DNA of 17,677 bases from JBGOUV01 sp041477815 (lineage in GTDB: Bacteria; Acidobacteriota; Terriglobia; Bryobacterales; JACQDG01), in assembly GCA_041477815.1 (NCBI GenBank), contig JBGOUV010000102.1:1-17677 (forward strand), read 5' to 3'. The notes beneath the pieces are model-generated. The model was not told the origin of the DNA and made no database searches. It worked only from the letters and a program-made list of their open reading frames with translations. Both the position numbers and the translations under genes were made by a program. Position 1 is the first letter of the stretch. Each line of letters starts with the position of its first letter. Of the stretch, positions 7,252 to 13,838 are shown piece after piece.

Positions 7252-7922
7252 GACGCCGGGAATTCGTAACTCTCCCCGCCCGGAGCCTGGGCGGACTGCT
7301 GCTCTACACGCTGGCCGGCGAGCCCCTGCGGGTGCAGGCGCAGGACGGCACGGTACGGCTGCCGCTACGATTCTTTACGGCCGCCGAAGCCCGCGTGGTG
7401 TCCGCCGCCTGCGAGCGGATTTTTCCCAGCGACCAGAGCGGACCGGGCGCCACCGCCGCCGGGGTGGTCATCTATATTGACCGCCAGCTTGCCGGTCCCT
7501 ACGGCCGCGACAAGTATCGGTACACGAAGGGGCCGTTCGTGGAATCGGTCCCCGAGCATGGCTATCAGGGCCGGGCCAACCCGCAGCAGATCTATCGGGA
7601 GGGCGTGCGGCGGTTGGGCAATTTTGGAGAGTTGCCGTCCGCCGAGCAGGACGAGCGGCTGCGGGCCATCGAGAAGACGTCTTTTTTCGAGATGTTGCGC
7701 ACGCATACTATTGAGGGCATGTTCTGCGACCCGCTGCACGGCGGCAATGCCGGCCTGATCGGATGGCAACTGGTGGGGTACCCCGGACCGCTGATGAACT
7801 ACCGCGAGGAGATCGACAAGAATCACGGCAAGCCCTGGCGGCGCAAACCGGTGAGCTTGGCGCAGGTGGTCGGCCGTCCGGTGAAGGGGTGGGAGGAAGA
7901 AGACAGCGAGTCGCGACCGTAA
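7248..7922 (+). CDS. Gluconate 2-dehydrogenase subunit 3-like protein with Tat signal
   Basis: A 224-aa protein whose ATG overlaps the stop of the flavoprotein gene (ATGA), so the two are translationally coupled. The N-terminus MRRREFVTLPARSLGGLLLY resembles a Tat signal. The mature part has features of the gluconate_2-dh3 family: LRFFTAAEARVVSAACERIF, then PSDQSGPGA, YIDRQLAGPYG, a long loop with YRYTKGPF, and a C-terminal HGGNAGLIGWQLVGYPGP. In characterised systems this small subunit escorts the FAD subunit through Tat and is needed for its maturation. The last codons (ESRP-TAA) lie inside the palindrome at 7907-7952, so this gene's stop codon is supplied by that repeat. Confidence 0.88.
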   Translation: MRRREFVTLPARSLGGLLLYTLAGEPLRVQAQDGTVRLPLRFFTAAEARVVSAACERIFPSDQSGPGATAAGVVIYIDRQLAGPYGRDKYRYTKGPFVESVPEHGYQGRANPQQIYREGVRRLGNFGELPSAEQDERLRAIEKTSFFEMLRTHTIEGMFCDPLHGGNAGLIGWQLVGYPGPLMNYREEIDKNHGKPWRRKPVSLAQVVGRPVKGWEEEDSESRP

Positions 7923-7952
7923 GGGCAACCGCTCCCTTACCGTCGCGGCTCG
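7907..7952 (+). terminator. REP-like palindrome / terminator, copy 1
   Basis: Left arm CGAGTCGCGACCGTAAGGG (7907-7925) pairs with right arm CCCTTACCGTCGCGGCTCG (7934-7952), matching at 17 of 19 positions with an 8-nt loop. There is no T-run after it. The left arm resembles that of the palindrome at 17024-17084 (CGACCGTAAGGG is shared), so it is a dispersed family. It sits between convergent genes (subunit 3 ends at 7922, the hemoglobin gene ends at 8074), a usual place for a bidirectional terminator or REP element. Confidence 0.6.
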
Positions 7953-8073
7953 TGCCATCCGTGTATTTGGCAGTAGCCACAAGCTGCTGGGTAGCCCCCG
8001 CCCCGCGAGGGCATTCGTAGCCCGCACAAGTGCCCCGGCTGCCTCCTCTGACACACTTGTTTCGTGACAGGTC

Positions 8074-8499
8074 CTAAGTTGCGGTGACTGCCCTGGCGTT
8101 GTCCACCACAATGTCGGCACGAGTGCTGTCGACAATGGCCTTAAGTTCGGCCCGCTCCTGCGGGGGGACGGCGAACTTGTCCATGGTCTGCCGAAAGTCG
8201 TCCAGGAACGCCTCCCACTCCGGGGCGGTGATCATCAGGTGTTGGTGCGACTCGGCCATGGAACGGCCGGAGTATTTCTGGGGACCGCCAGTGGCAAAGC
8301 AGACCAGTTCGGTTACCAGGTACTTGAATCCGGCCGGCGGCACCTTATGGTGCGCCTCATCCACCCGGGGATTGGCGTTCAGTCTCGGGTCGGACATGAC
8401 CCGGTCGACGAAGTCATCCACCACCGTGGCGATGCTGTAGACGCCCCCCAGCCTCTCGTACAGCGTAGGTTTTCCCTCTGGTTTCTCCTCTGCTGGCAT
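8074..8499 (-). CDS. Truncated hemoglobin, group 1-like
   Basis: A 141-aa cytoplasmic globin. GAGGAGG is the ribosome-binding site, 4 nt upstream of the ATG. Family hallmarks in order: LYERLGGVYSIATVVDDFVD (helix A/B start), the glycine-rich CFATGGPQKYSGRSM block before helix F, proximal heme ligand His85 in MAESHQHLMIT, and EWEAFLDDF in helix G. The length is close to the usual 120-140 residues plus a short charged N-terminal tail. Proteins of this family bind O2 or NO and serve in NO detoxification, O2 delivery or redox sensing. It is transcribed away from the intradiol dioxygenase gene across a 78-bp gap, so a shared regulatory region is possible. No other nitrosative-stress gene lies nearby. 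Confidence 0.9.
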   Translation of the reverse strand: MPAEEKPEGKPTLYERLGGVYSIATVVDDFVDRVMSDPRLNANPRVDEAHHKVPPAGFKYLVTELVCFATGGPQKYSGRSMAESHQHLMITAPEWEAFLDDFRQTMDKFAVPPQERAELKAIVDSTRADIVVDNARAVTAT

Positions 8500-8577
8500 G
8501 ATGCCTCCTCCCGGCCACGACGACTATATCAGAGGGCGGGGTTGCGCGGGGGAAACCCTCATGCTACCTTGGGGCAC

Positions 8578-9159
8578 ATGGAACAACCTGTTTTGCGCCG
8601 CGAAATTCTGCGCCTGGGAGCCGTCAGCGCCGCCGCCTTGGTCTGGACCAGCTCGCTGGACGCTGCCGAATGTCAGGAAACCGAAGACAACATCGAGGGG
8701 CCGTTCTACAAGGCCGGGGCGCCGGAGCGCTCCGCCCTGATCGAGCCGGGCATGAAGGGCGTGCCCCTGACTGTCGGCGGACACGTACTGAACACCCGCT
8801 GCCAGCCGCTGGCGCACGCCGTCCTCGACATCTGGCAGTGCGATGCCGACGGCGTGTATGACAATAAGGGTTTCACCTTGCGCGGCAAGATCCAGGCCGA
8901 CCGGAAGGGCCGCTATGAGTTCCGCACCATCCTGCCGCCCCCCTACAAAGTGTCCCAGGACCGCTACCGGCCCGCGCACATCCATCTGAAAGTCAGCGCT
9001 CCTGGCTCCCCGGTCCTGACCACCCAAATCTACTTCGAAGGCGACAAGTGGAACGCGGTGGATTCGGCTTACCGGAAGTCGCTCACGGTGAATCCCCACG
9101 AGGGACGGAACGGCAGCAAGGTCACCACGTTCGACTTCAGGTTGAAGACGACGGGCTGA
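8578..9159 (+). CDS. Exported intradiol ring-cleavage dioxygenase
   Basis: A 193-aa protein, beginning at ATG 8578 (weak ribosome-binding site GGGG). An N-terminal LRREILRLGAVSAAALVW looks like a Tat signal. The catalytic domain belongs to the catechol/protocatechuate 3,4-dioxygenase family: DNIEGPFYKAGAP, CDADGVYDN with Tyr94, GRYEFRTILPPPYKV with Tyr123, and RPAHIHLKV with His134 and His136, giving the full 2-Tyr/2-His Fe(III) site. It should open the ring of a catecholic substrate between the hydroxyls, using O2. It is near the short end of the family and lacks an N-terminal dimerisation domain. Export is unusual for classical cytoplasmic beta-ketoadipate enzymes and points to use on lignin- or humus-derived catechols outside the cytoplasm. 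The 3' end overlaps the convergent Uma2 gene by 23 bp. Confidence 0.9.
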   Translation: MEQPVLRREILRLGAVSAAALVWTSSLDAAECQETEDNIEGPFYKAGAPERSALIEPGMKGVPLTVGGHVLNTRCQPLAHAVLDIWQCDADGVYDNKGFTLRGKIQADRKGRYEFRTILPPPYKVSQDRYRPAHIHLKVSAPGSPVLTTQIYFEGDKWNAVDSAYRKSLTVNPHEGRNGSKVTTFDFRLKTTG

Positions 9160-9868
9160 GCTTCTGGGCCAGCGCCCGCACAAACTCCTGGTGCTCCGGC
9201 GACCGCAGTCCGAGGTCGAGCACGTCGAAGATCCTGGCCCCGTTCCTGGCGAGCAGCGCCGCGGGTCCAGCCAGAGCCCGGGAAAGACGGCGGAACGCAG
9301 GAGTCCGTCGGAGCCAGGTTGTAGAAGGACGTACTTTCCGTCCACCAGCCGATACCATCGGAGCCAGGTTGTAGAAGGACGTACTTTCCGTCCACCAGCC
9401 GATACCACACGACCTGGACTCCCCCAACAGAACCACCACGTACTCCTGCACGCCGGCAGCTCGATACAACTCCATCTTCGGTCCCAGATCATAGGAGGCG
9501 CTGGACAAGCTGACCTCGGCGGCCAGTTCCGGAGCGCCCGCGCAGTACAGTCCCTCCACGCGCGACTGGCCGCCGTACTCGGGCAGGATTCGTAAATTCA
9601 CGTCGGGCTGCGGAGCGTCCTCCAGCATCAGCCAAGTTCCGTTGTTACCTGCATCGCAGCCCGGGGTTCGCGCGGCGTAATAGCCGAGCCAGCCGCTCAC
9701 CAGACAGCGGAGGGAGCTGTGGTCAACACTCAAGGGTGACGGCCTGTACACCACCCCTCCGATGAGTTCCGCATGCTTGACCTCCGGCATGGCCCCCCAA
9801 CGCCGCAGGAATTCGTCCCGCTTCAATCGTTGTCCGGGAAAGAGGGGCTGAGATATTACCGCGGGCAT
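9137..9868 (-). CDS. Uma2-family protein with scrambled C-terminal segment
   Basis: A 243-aa Uma2/DUF820 protein (restriction-endonuclease-like fold, biological role uncertain). The N-terminal ~160 residues look normal: LFPGQRLKRDEFLRRWGAMP, ELIGGVVYRPSPLSVDHSSL, and a core with DAPQPDVNLRILPEYGG, GAPELAAEVS and MELYRAAGVQEYVVVLLGES. The Asp in QPDV, the Glu in AAEVS and the Tyr of ELYR are family hallmarks. Residues after GES are out of the ancestral frame because of a 50-bp duplication (9308-9407) flanked by two apparent 1-bp losses. The ancestral frame returns at PAALLARNGARIFDVLDLGL and continues to ALAQKL. The frame therefore stays open, with about 50 abnormal residues. It starts 11 bp after the stop of the GH36-like gene and may be co-transcribed with it. 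Activity is doubtful. Confidence 0.75.
   Translation of the reverse strand: MPAVISQPLFPGQRLKRDEFLRRWGAMPEVKHAELIGGVVYRPSPLSVDHSSLRCLVSGWLGYYAARTPGCDAGNNGTWLMLEDAPQPDVNLRILPEYGGQSRVEGLYCAGAPELAAEVSLSSASYDLGPKMELYRAAGVQEYVVVLLGESRSCGIGWWTESTSFYNLAPMVSAGGRKVRPSTTWLRRTPAFRRLSRALAGPAALLARNGARIFDVLDLGLRSPEHQEFVRALAQKLSPSSST
9308..9407. repeat. Exact 50-bp tandem duplication inside the Uma2 gene
   Basis: Positions 9308-9357 and 9358-9407 are identical: each begins TCGGAGCCAGGTTGTAGAAG and ends CCAGCCGATACCA. The unit encodes YRLVDGKYVLLQPGSDG in the ancestral minus-strand frame. Because 50 is not a multiple of 3, the two copies are read in different frames by the open reading frame. There is no third partial unit and no spacer, so it is a simple slippage or recombination duplication, not a satellite array. 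Confidence 0.93.
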
Positions 9869-9879
9869 CGTCGCTTATT

Positions 9880-11889
9880 CTACTCCGGCCGTGCCTCCAG
9901 CAACAGGTGTTTCTGGAAAGACGCCGGCAGCGTCGCTACCGGGCCGCGAACTGCCCCCAGGTCCTGGCCGTTCTCGTAATCGGTGATGCGGTAGGAGCGG
10001 TTGGCAAGGCCGCGCAGCTCGACCTTGCCGTTCCACTCCAGGGCGTAGAAGGCGTAGTACATACTGGAGCCTTTGCGGATGGCGTGGGCCTCCGGGCGGT
10101 CGAAGCCGATGTCGTAGAGGCCGCCGAGATACTCGCCGCGGGAGAGCATCTTGTCCTTATAGAGCTGCACCCACTTAGTCCAGGTCTTCTCCTTTTCGGG
10201 GGTCAGGTCCAGCCGGTTTCTGGCCGCCGAGCCTGGGGGCCAGGTAAAGTTGGTCCCTACCACGCCACCGATGCCTACCGTGGAAGCGAAGTCTTCTCTT
10301 CCATCGCTCAACTCGACGTGGTCGCCGAAGAAGGCGACGGCGTCGCCGTGCAGCGCCTTGAGGGTCTTGCCCTTCGAGCGGACCTGGAACGAGCCCTTGG
10401 GGTCGGACGAAACACTCATGTTCATGTAGGGCAGGGTGTGGAAGGAGAAGCCCGTACCGCAGGGGCAGAACTCGACGACCGCGTCCGGTTTGACGCTGCG
10501 GGCGGTGTCGAAGATCATCTTGAAGAACTTCGGGAGGGCCTCCACGGCGTCTTCCGGACGCGCGTGCCGGTGGGCCGGGTTGTAGCAGGGAGGCACGCCG
10601 TTCATGTGCTGCCCGTCGAGCTTGAGACCGTCGTAGCCCCAGTCCTGGAACATCTTCCGGACCAGCCCGCGGTGGTGCTCCACTACACTGGGATCGGCTG
10701 GACACAGGTACCAATCATTCCAATACGAGATCTTCTGCTTGGAGCCGTCGGCATTCAGCAAGACCTGCTCGGGATGTTTCTTTAGCAGCTCGGTATCCGG
10801 TTTGCTGGCCAGCGGCGCCCACCAGAGTTGGGCCCGGAAGCCGTCGGCGTGAATCCTGTCCACCATCGCCTTCATGTCCCCCTCCCCGTTCGGAAACTTC
10901 TGCGGCTCCAGGAACCAGTCGCCTTCCGCGGTCTGCCAGCCGTCGTCAATGGTCACCCAGGTGAATCCGATCTTCTTCACGATGGGCAGGGCCTGGTAGA
11001 TCTGGCTGGGCGTGAACGGCCGGCCGTAGCCCCAGCCGCACCAGATGGGACCGAAGGCGCTTTCAGGCGCCGGCGGAAAGGTCATCCCCTGCCGGGCCAT
11101 GACGCGGCGGTATTCCACCAGGGTGTCAAAATAGTCGCCCCGATGCACCGCCACAAAGGTGCGCAGGGTCTGCAGCGTTGCTCCCGGCTTCAGGATCGTA
11201 GTGGTCTTGAACTGCACGGCCACGCTCGCCGACTGCGGATCGGGCCTGGCCACCGGCAGGGAGACCAGCTTGGGGGCGAGCTCGACATGGCCGACGGCGA
11301 TGCCGGCCTCCCGGCGCCACACGTCCACCACCGGCGTGCCGCCGCCATAGTCGGTAGCATTCATGCCCAGGAAGTTCTCCTGCTGGAACTTCACCTTGAG
11401 CGGCAGTACCCAGTCGGGACGGTTCCGGTAGGAGCCGCTCTGGTAGGACCAGAAGGGCGGCTCGCCCGCGCCCGGTCCCGCCGCGATCGAGTAATGATGG
11501 CTGGTCCAGCCGCCGACCGCCAGATCGGATTTCCCGGTGTTGGTGTACTGCACCTCGAAGAAGGCCAGGCGCGGAAACTCGTCGTAGACGGTTACCGCCA
11601 CCGTCTTCTGCAGCGCAGGCGCTGTTCCGGTCAGCAGGAACCGGCGGCCGGAACCGAGCTGGTCCCGGACCGTCGTCTGCTTCTGATGGCGAAGCGTAAA
11701 GTCCTGGACCGCGCTTCCGGCGATGACCACAAACTCGGACGGCGCAAAGTCCCCGATGGCGATTTCCCGGCCGTCGAGCTTTGCCACCACGCGGCTGTGG
11801 AGCGAGGCGTTGAACTCGATGCGGATGTTTTTGCCGTCGACCCGCGCCGGGGCCAGGGCTGCGGCGAGAACTGCGGTTACGAGGATCAC
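9880..11889 (-). CDS. Secreted alpha-galactosidase-like protein (GH36/clan GH-D)
   Basis: A 669-aa protein. GTG at 11889-11887 is chosen because it opens a signal peptide (ILVTAVLAAALAPARVDG); the frame continues about 184 codons further upstream, but that part runs antisense to the amidohydrolase gene and is low-complexity. After a beta-sandwich N-domain (DEFPRLAFFEVQYTNTGKSD), the (beta/alpha)8 domain has GWGYGRPFTPSQIY, VTIDDGWQ, FRAQLWWAPLAS, YDGLKLDGQ with likely nucleophile Asp425, EFCPCGTGFS, and SVSSDPKG with likely acid/base Asp496. This order matches GH36/melibiase enzymes that hydrolyse alpha-galactosides. A beta-sandwich tail ends in LLLEARPE. The size is typical. The substrate could also be another alpha-linked sugar. 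It lies downstream of the amidohydrolase after 107 bp and upstream of the Uma2 gene. Confidence 0.88.
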   Translation of the reverse strand: MILVTAVLAAALAPARVDGKNIRIEFNASLHSRVVAKLDGREIAIGDFAPSEFVVIAGSAVQDFTLRHQKQTTVRDQLGSGRRFLLTGTAPALQKTVAVTVYDEFPRLAFFEVQYTNTGKSDLAVGGWTSHHYSIAAGPGAGEPPFWSYQSGSYRNRPDWVLPLKVKFQQENFLGMNATDYGGGTPVVDVWRREAGIAVGHVELAPKLVSLPVARPDPQSASVAVQFKTTTILKPGATLQTLRTFVAVHRGDYFDTLVEYRRVMARQGMTFPPAPESAFGPIWCGWGYGRPFTPSQIYQALPIVKKIGFTWVTIDDGWQTAEGDWFLEPQKFPNGEGDMKAMVDRIHADGFRAQLWWAPLASKPDTELLKKHPEQVLLNADGSKQKISYWNDWYLCPADPSVVEHHRGLVRKMFQDWGYDGLKLDGQHMNGVPPCYNPAHRHARPEDAVEALPKFFKMIFDTARSVKPDAVVEFCPCGTGFSFHTLPYMNMSVSSDPKGSFQVRSKGKTLKALHGDAVAFFGDHVELSDGREDFASTVGIGGVVGTNFTWPPGSAARNRLDLTPEKEKTWTKWVQLYKDKMLSRGEYLGGLYDIGFDRPEAHAIRKGSSMYYAFYALEWNGKVELRGLANRSYRITDYENGQDLGAVRGPVATLPASFQKHLLLEARPE

Positions 11890-11996
11890 GTCTACTCTGT
11901 ACCTAAAACGGAGGCCGCTGTCAACGCACTCCCGCCCCCCGCCGCCCAGGAAGGTCCCAGCAAGACGGCGAGTGAGACCGCGGCGAGTGGCCCGCC

Positions 11997-13004
11997 CTAC
12001 GCCGCGATTCCCGGCAGCCAGCGCGCGGCATTGTCGTGGAAGATCTTGCGCAGGACCGCTTCCGGAAGCGCTACGCCCTCGGCGCCGGCGAAGAAGTTCC
12101 ACTCTCGCTCGTGTTGCGCCAGAAAGGACTTCACCGCACCCTCCTCGTCTCCCGTACCGAGGGAGAAGTCCGTGGCGTAGAGGATACGGTCCTGGTAGTG
12201 CAGCAGGAATTGCCGCACCGCCTCGCGATCCCCGCGCATCAGGTAACGGACGCGCGCGGCCACATCGACCACGAAGTTGGGATAGGTGTCGAGACGCCTG
12301 GCCACCTGGCTGAGATCTTCCTCGCTGCTGCCGAGGTGGCAGCCAATGACGCGCAGCTTCGGGTGGCGCGCCAGAACGCGATCCCGCGCCGCCAGAATCG
12401 CTTCCTTGGCGGGCGCACCGGGACGCCCATACATATGCCACTCCGGATGGTTCTTGAAGTACCCTCCCCCGGCGGAATCCAGGGGCCTCCAGGCCGCGTT
12501 GGGATCGGCCAGATGTGCGAGGAGGGTCTTGCCGGCCCTTTGCATCGCCTCCAGGATCGGCGTGAGAGCCGCGTGGTCCGGCAGGAGATATTCGCCGGAC
12601 TTCGCTCGTATTCCCATGCCGATGTTCTTCCAGATCTTTACACCTACGGCGCCTTGCTCCCAGTGTTGGCGGAGGCCGGCGATGGTGCGTTCGCCGAAAT
12701 CCGGGCTCTCGAAGCCGCGGGCGTCGAAAGTAGTTGCCCAGGCCAGGCGTCCCTTGCTCTCGCGAGACGAGTCGGCGGTTCCGCGGGTCATCTCCTCGAG
12801 GCCGGACGGCTCGCCGCCGACGGCCCTGGAGTCGCAGATGCTCAGTCCCCGCCAGCCCGCTTGTTCCATGGCCGCGAGGAGCGCGGGAGCCTTCCGGTGG
12901 ATGTGCGTATGGGTGTCGATGCGGTCAAACGGGACGTCTGCGGGCCGGGCGGCGCGCAGGACGCCGGCGGCGGGAGTGAAGAAAAGCCATTCTCGCCTGG
13001 TCAT
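11997..13004 (-). CDS. Exported amidohydrolase-family metal-dependent hydrolase
   Basis: A 335-aa protein with N-terminus MTRREWLFFTPAAGVLRAAR, a twin-arginine-like start. The fold is Amidohydro_2: IDTHTHIHR with metal ligands His32 and His34 at the first barrel strand, VGVKIWKNIGMG with a possible bridging Lys, TLLAHLAD, VIGCHLGSSEED with a late His, and ILYATDFSLG with the C-terminal Asp. It ends in the usual helix KIFHDNAARWLPG. Members hydrolyse lactones or amides, or decarboxylate aromatic acids (the ACMSD/LigI relatives). Nothing here fixes the substrate. Close to the intradiol dioxygenase, a role in aromatic or lactone turnover is possible but unproven. The ribosome-binding site is weak (AGGG just before the ATG). 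Confidence 0.83.
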   Translation of the reverse strand: MTRREWLFFTPAAGVLRAARPADVPFDRIDTHTHIHRKAPALLAAMEQAGWRGLSICDSRAVGGEPSGLEEMTRGTADSSRESKGRLAWATTFDARGFESPDFGERTIAGLRQHWEQGAVGVKIWKNIGMGIRAKSGEYLLPDHAALTPILEAMQRAGKTLLAHLADPNAAWRPLDSAGGGYFKNHPEWHMYGRPGAPAKEAILAARDRVLARHPKLRVIGCHLGSSEEDLSQVARRLDTYPNFVVDVAARVRYLMRGDREAVRQFLLHYQDRILYATDFSLGTGDEEGAVKSFLAQHEREWNFFAGAEGVALPEAVLRKIFHDNAARWLPGIAA

Positions 13005-13036
13005 GCCCTAGATCGTACCAGTGGACCGGGCCGTCA

Positions 13037-13073
13037 GGGAGCGGTTTCCTCGCCGGCAGAGACAGCCGCTCCC
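13037..13073 (-). terminator. REP-like palindrome / terminator, copy 3
   Basis: GGGAGCGG (13037-13044) pairs with CCGCTCCC (13066-13073), an 8-bp GC stem with a 21-nt loop, preceded by CCGTCA. The string CGTCAGGGAGCGG is close to the arm of the 17024-17084 element, so this appears to be a degenerate member of the same family. It lies between the stop of the small secreted protein gene (13093) and the start of the amidohydrolase gene (13004), where it could end transcription of the former. Confidence 0.45.
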
Positions 13074-13092
13074 GGGCTCAGTGCAGTCGAAT

Positions 13093-13563
13093 CTAATACC
13101 TATACCCGCGGAGCTCCTCCCGGAGGTCGCGCAGGATCTCGATGTCCTGGCCGATCATCCGGCGCGAGCGGCCCTCCAGTTGGCGAGCTTCAGCCAGGTG
13201 TCTCATGCTGTCGACGGCGCGGTCGAGGCGCTTGGCATCCACCTGGCGCCTGCGGCTCCAGCGGTCCTGGAATTCCAATAACTCCGATATCGCCCGGTCA
13301 AAGTGCCCCCGCTCGTGGCGGTCCGTGAAAGAGTTCCGGGCGGCCAGGTCCATATCGCGTATCACGCGCTGCACTACATCGCCCGGATCCCCACGACCCC
13401 AGGATCCCTGCCGGCCGTACCGGTCGTCGCCGTAATAGGGAGCACTACGGCGGTCGCGGTCGGGGTAGCGGGGGTAGGGATAGCCCTGAGCGTTCAGTCC
13501 CGCGCTCGCAATCATCACTCCGGCTGCAATCGATAGAATCCCTCGCCAAGATCCTCTAGCCAT
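13093..13563 (-). CDS. Small secreted helical protein of unknown function
   Basis: 156 aa from ATG 13563, chosen because AGAGGG lies 7 nt upstream and the next residues form a signal peptide (GILSIAAGVMIASAGLNAQG); an earlier in-frame start would bury it. The mature protein has a Tyr/Pro/Arg/Asp-rich linker (residues ~30-62), then a charged helical domain: VVQRVIRDMDLAARNSFTDR, HFDRAISELLEFQDRW, LDRAVDSMRHLAEARQLEGR and a C-terminal helix LRDLREELRGYRY. There are no Cys and no catalytic motif. I recall similar short proteins in Solibacter-type genomes with no assigned role. It diverges from the TonB-dependent receptor gene and could share its control region. Confidence 0.72.
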   Translation of the reverse strand: MARGSWRGILSIAAGVMIASAGLNAQGYPYPRYPDRDRRSAPYYGDDRYGRQGSWGRGDPGDVVQRVIRDMDLAARNSFTDRHERGHFDRAISELLEFQDRWSRRRQVDAKRLDRAVDSMRHLAEARQLEGRSRRMIGQDIEILRDLREELRGYRY

Positions 13564-13838
13564 GTTTTTGCCCTCTGGAGAAATGGACGGACTCCGAGGG
13601 TCGAAGGGGTACGCTATACCCAAACGTGACGTACTGGACGCCCCTTACGCAGTCTCGCAGAAGCGACGTGACGCACGCTTTAGACCCTGTCCGTGGAGGA
13701 GCGCGCGCGCGGGCGTCACTCTATCATGCGAGGCTCCTTAGGCCAGGGCCAGGATCTCGTTCCCGGCGACAGCAGTTTTGCCCTGCGCCGGGCGCCCAAC
13801 AGGCGTATGCTATTAGCTGTGGATCTGGGAGGGTTCTT
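13564..13838. other. Divergent intergenic region, no convincing promoter
   Basis: A 275-bp gap between the small secreted protein gene (minus) and the TonB-dependent receptor gene (plus). It must hold promoters for both, but I see no good -35/-10 pair; TTGCCC (13778-13783) and TATGCT (13806-13811) are 22 bp apart, too far. The receptor's ribosome-binding site GGGAGGG is at 13827-13833. The open frame running from 13626 into the receptor has no start site or protein-like composition and is not taken as coding. Confidence 0.4.

Noticed and set aside
9308..9407. Possible CRISPR or minisatellite array.
   Set aside because: There are only two adjacent identical 50-bp copies with no spacer, and they lie inside a coding sequence. 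It is a simple tandem duplication.
11890..12441. Long N-terminal extension of the GH36-like frame.
   Set aside because: It is Arg/Gly/Ala-rich and lies antisense to the 3' end of the amidohydrolase gene. The signal peptide starting at 11889 marks the real start.
13626..13838. Upstream in-frame extension of the TonB-dependent receptor.
   Set aside because: It has no ribosome-binding site, an Arg/Pro-rich composition, and would bury the signal peptide that begins at 13839.
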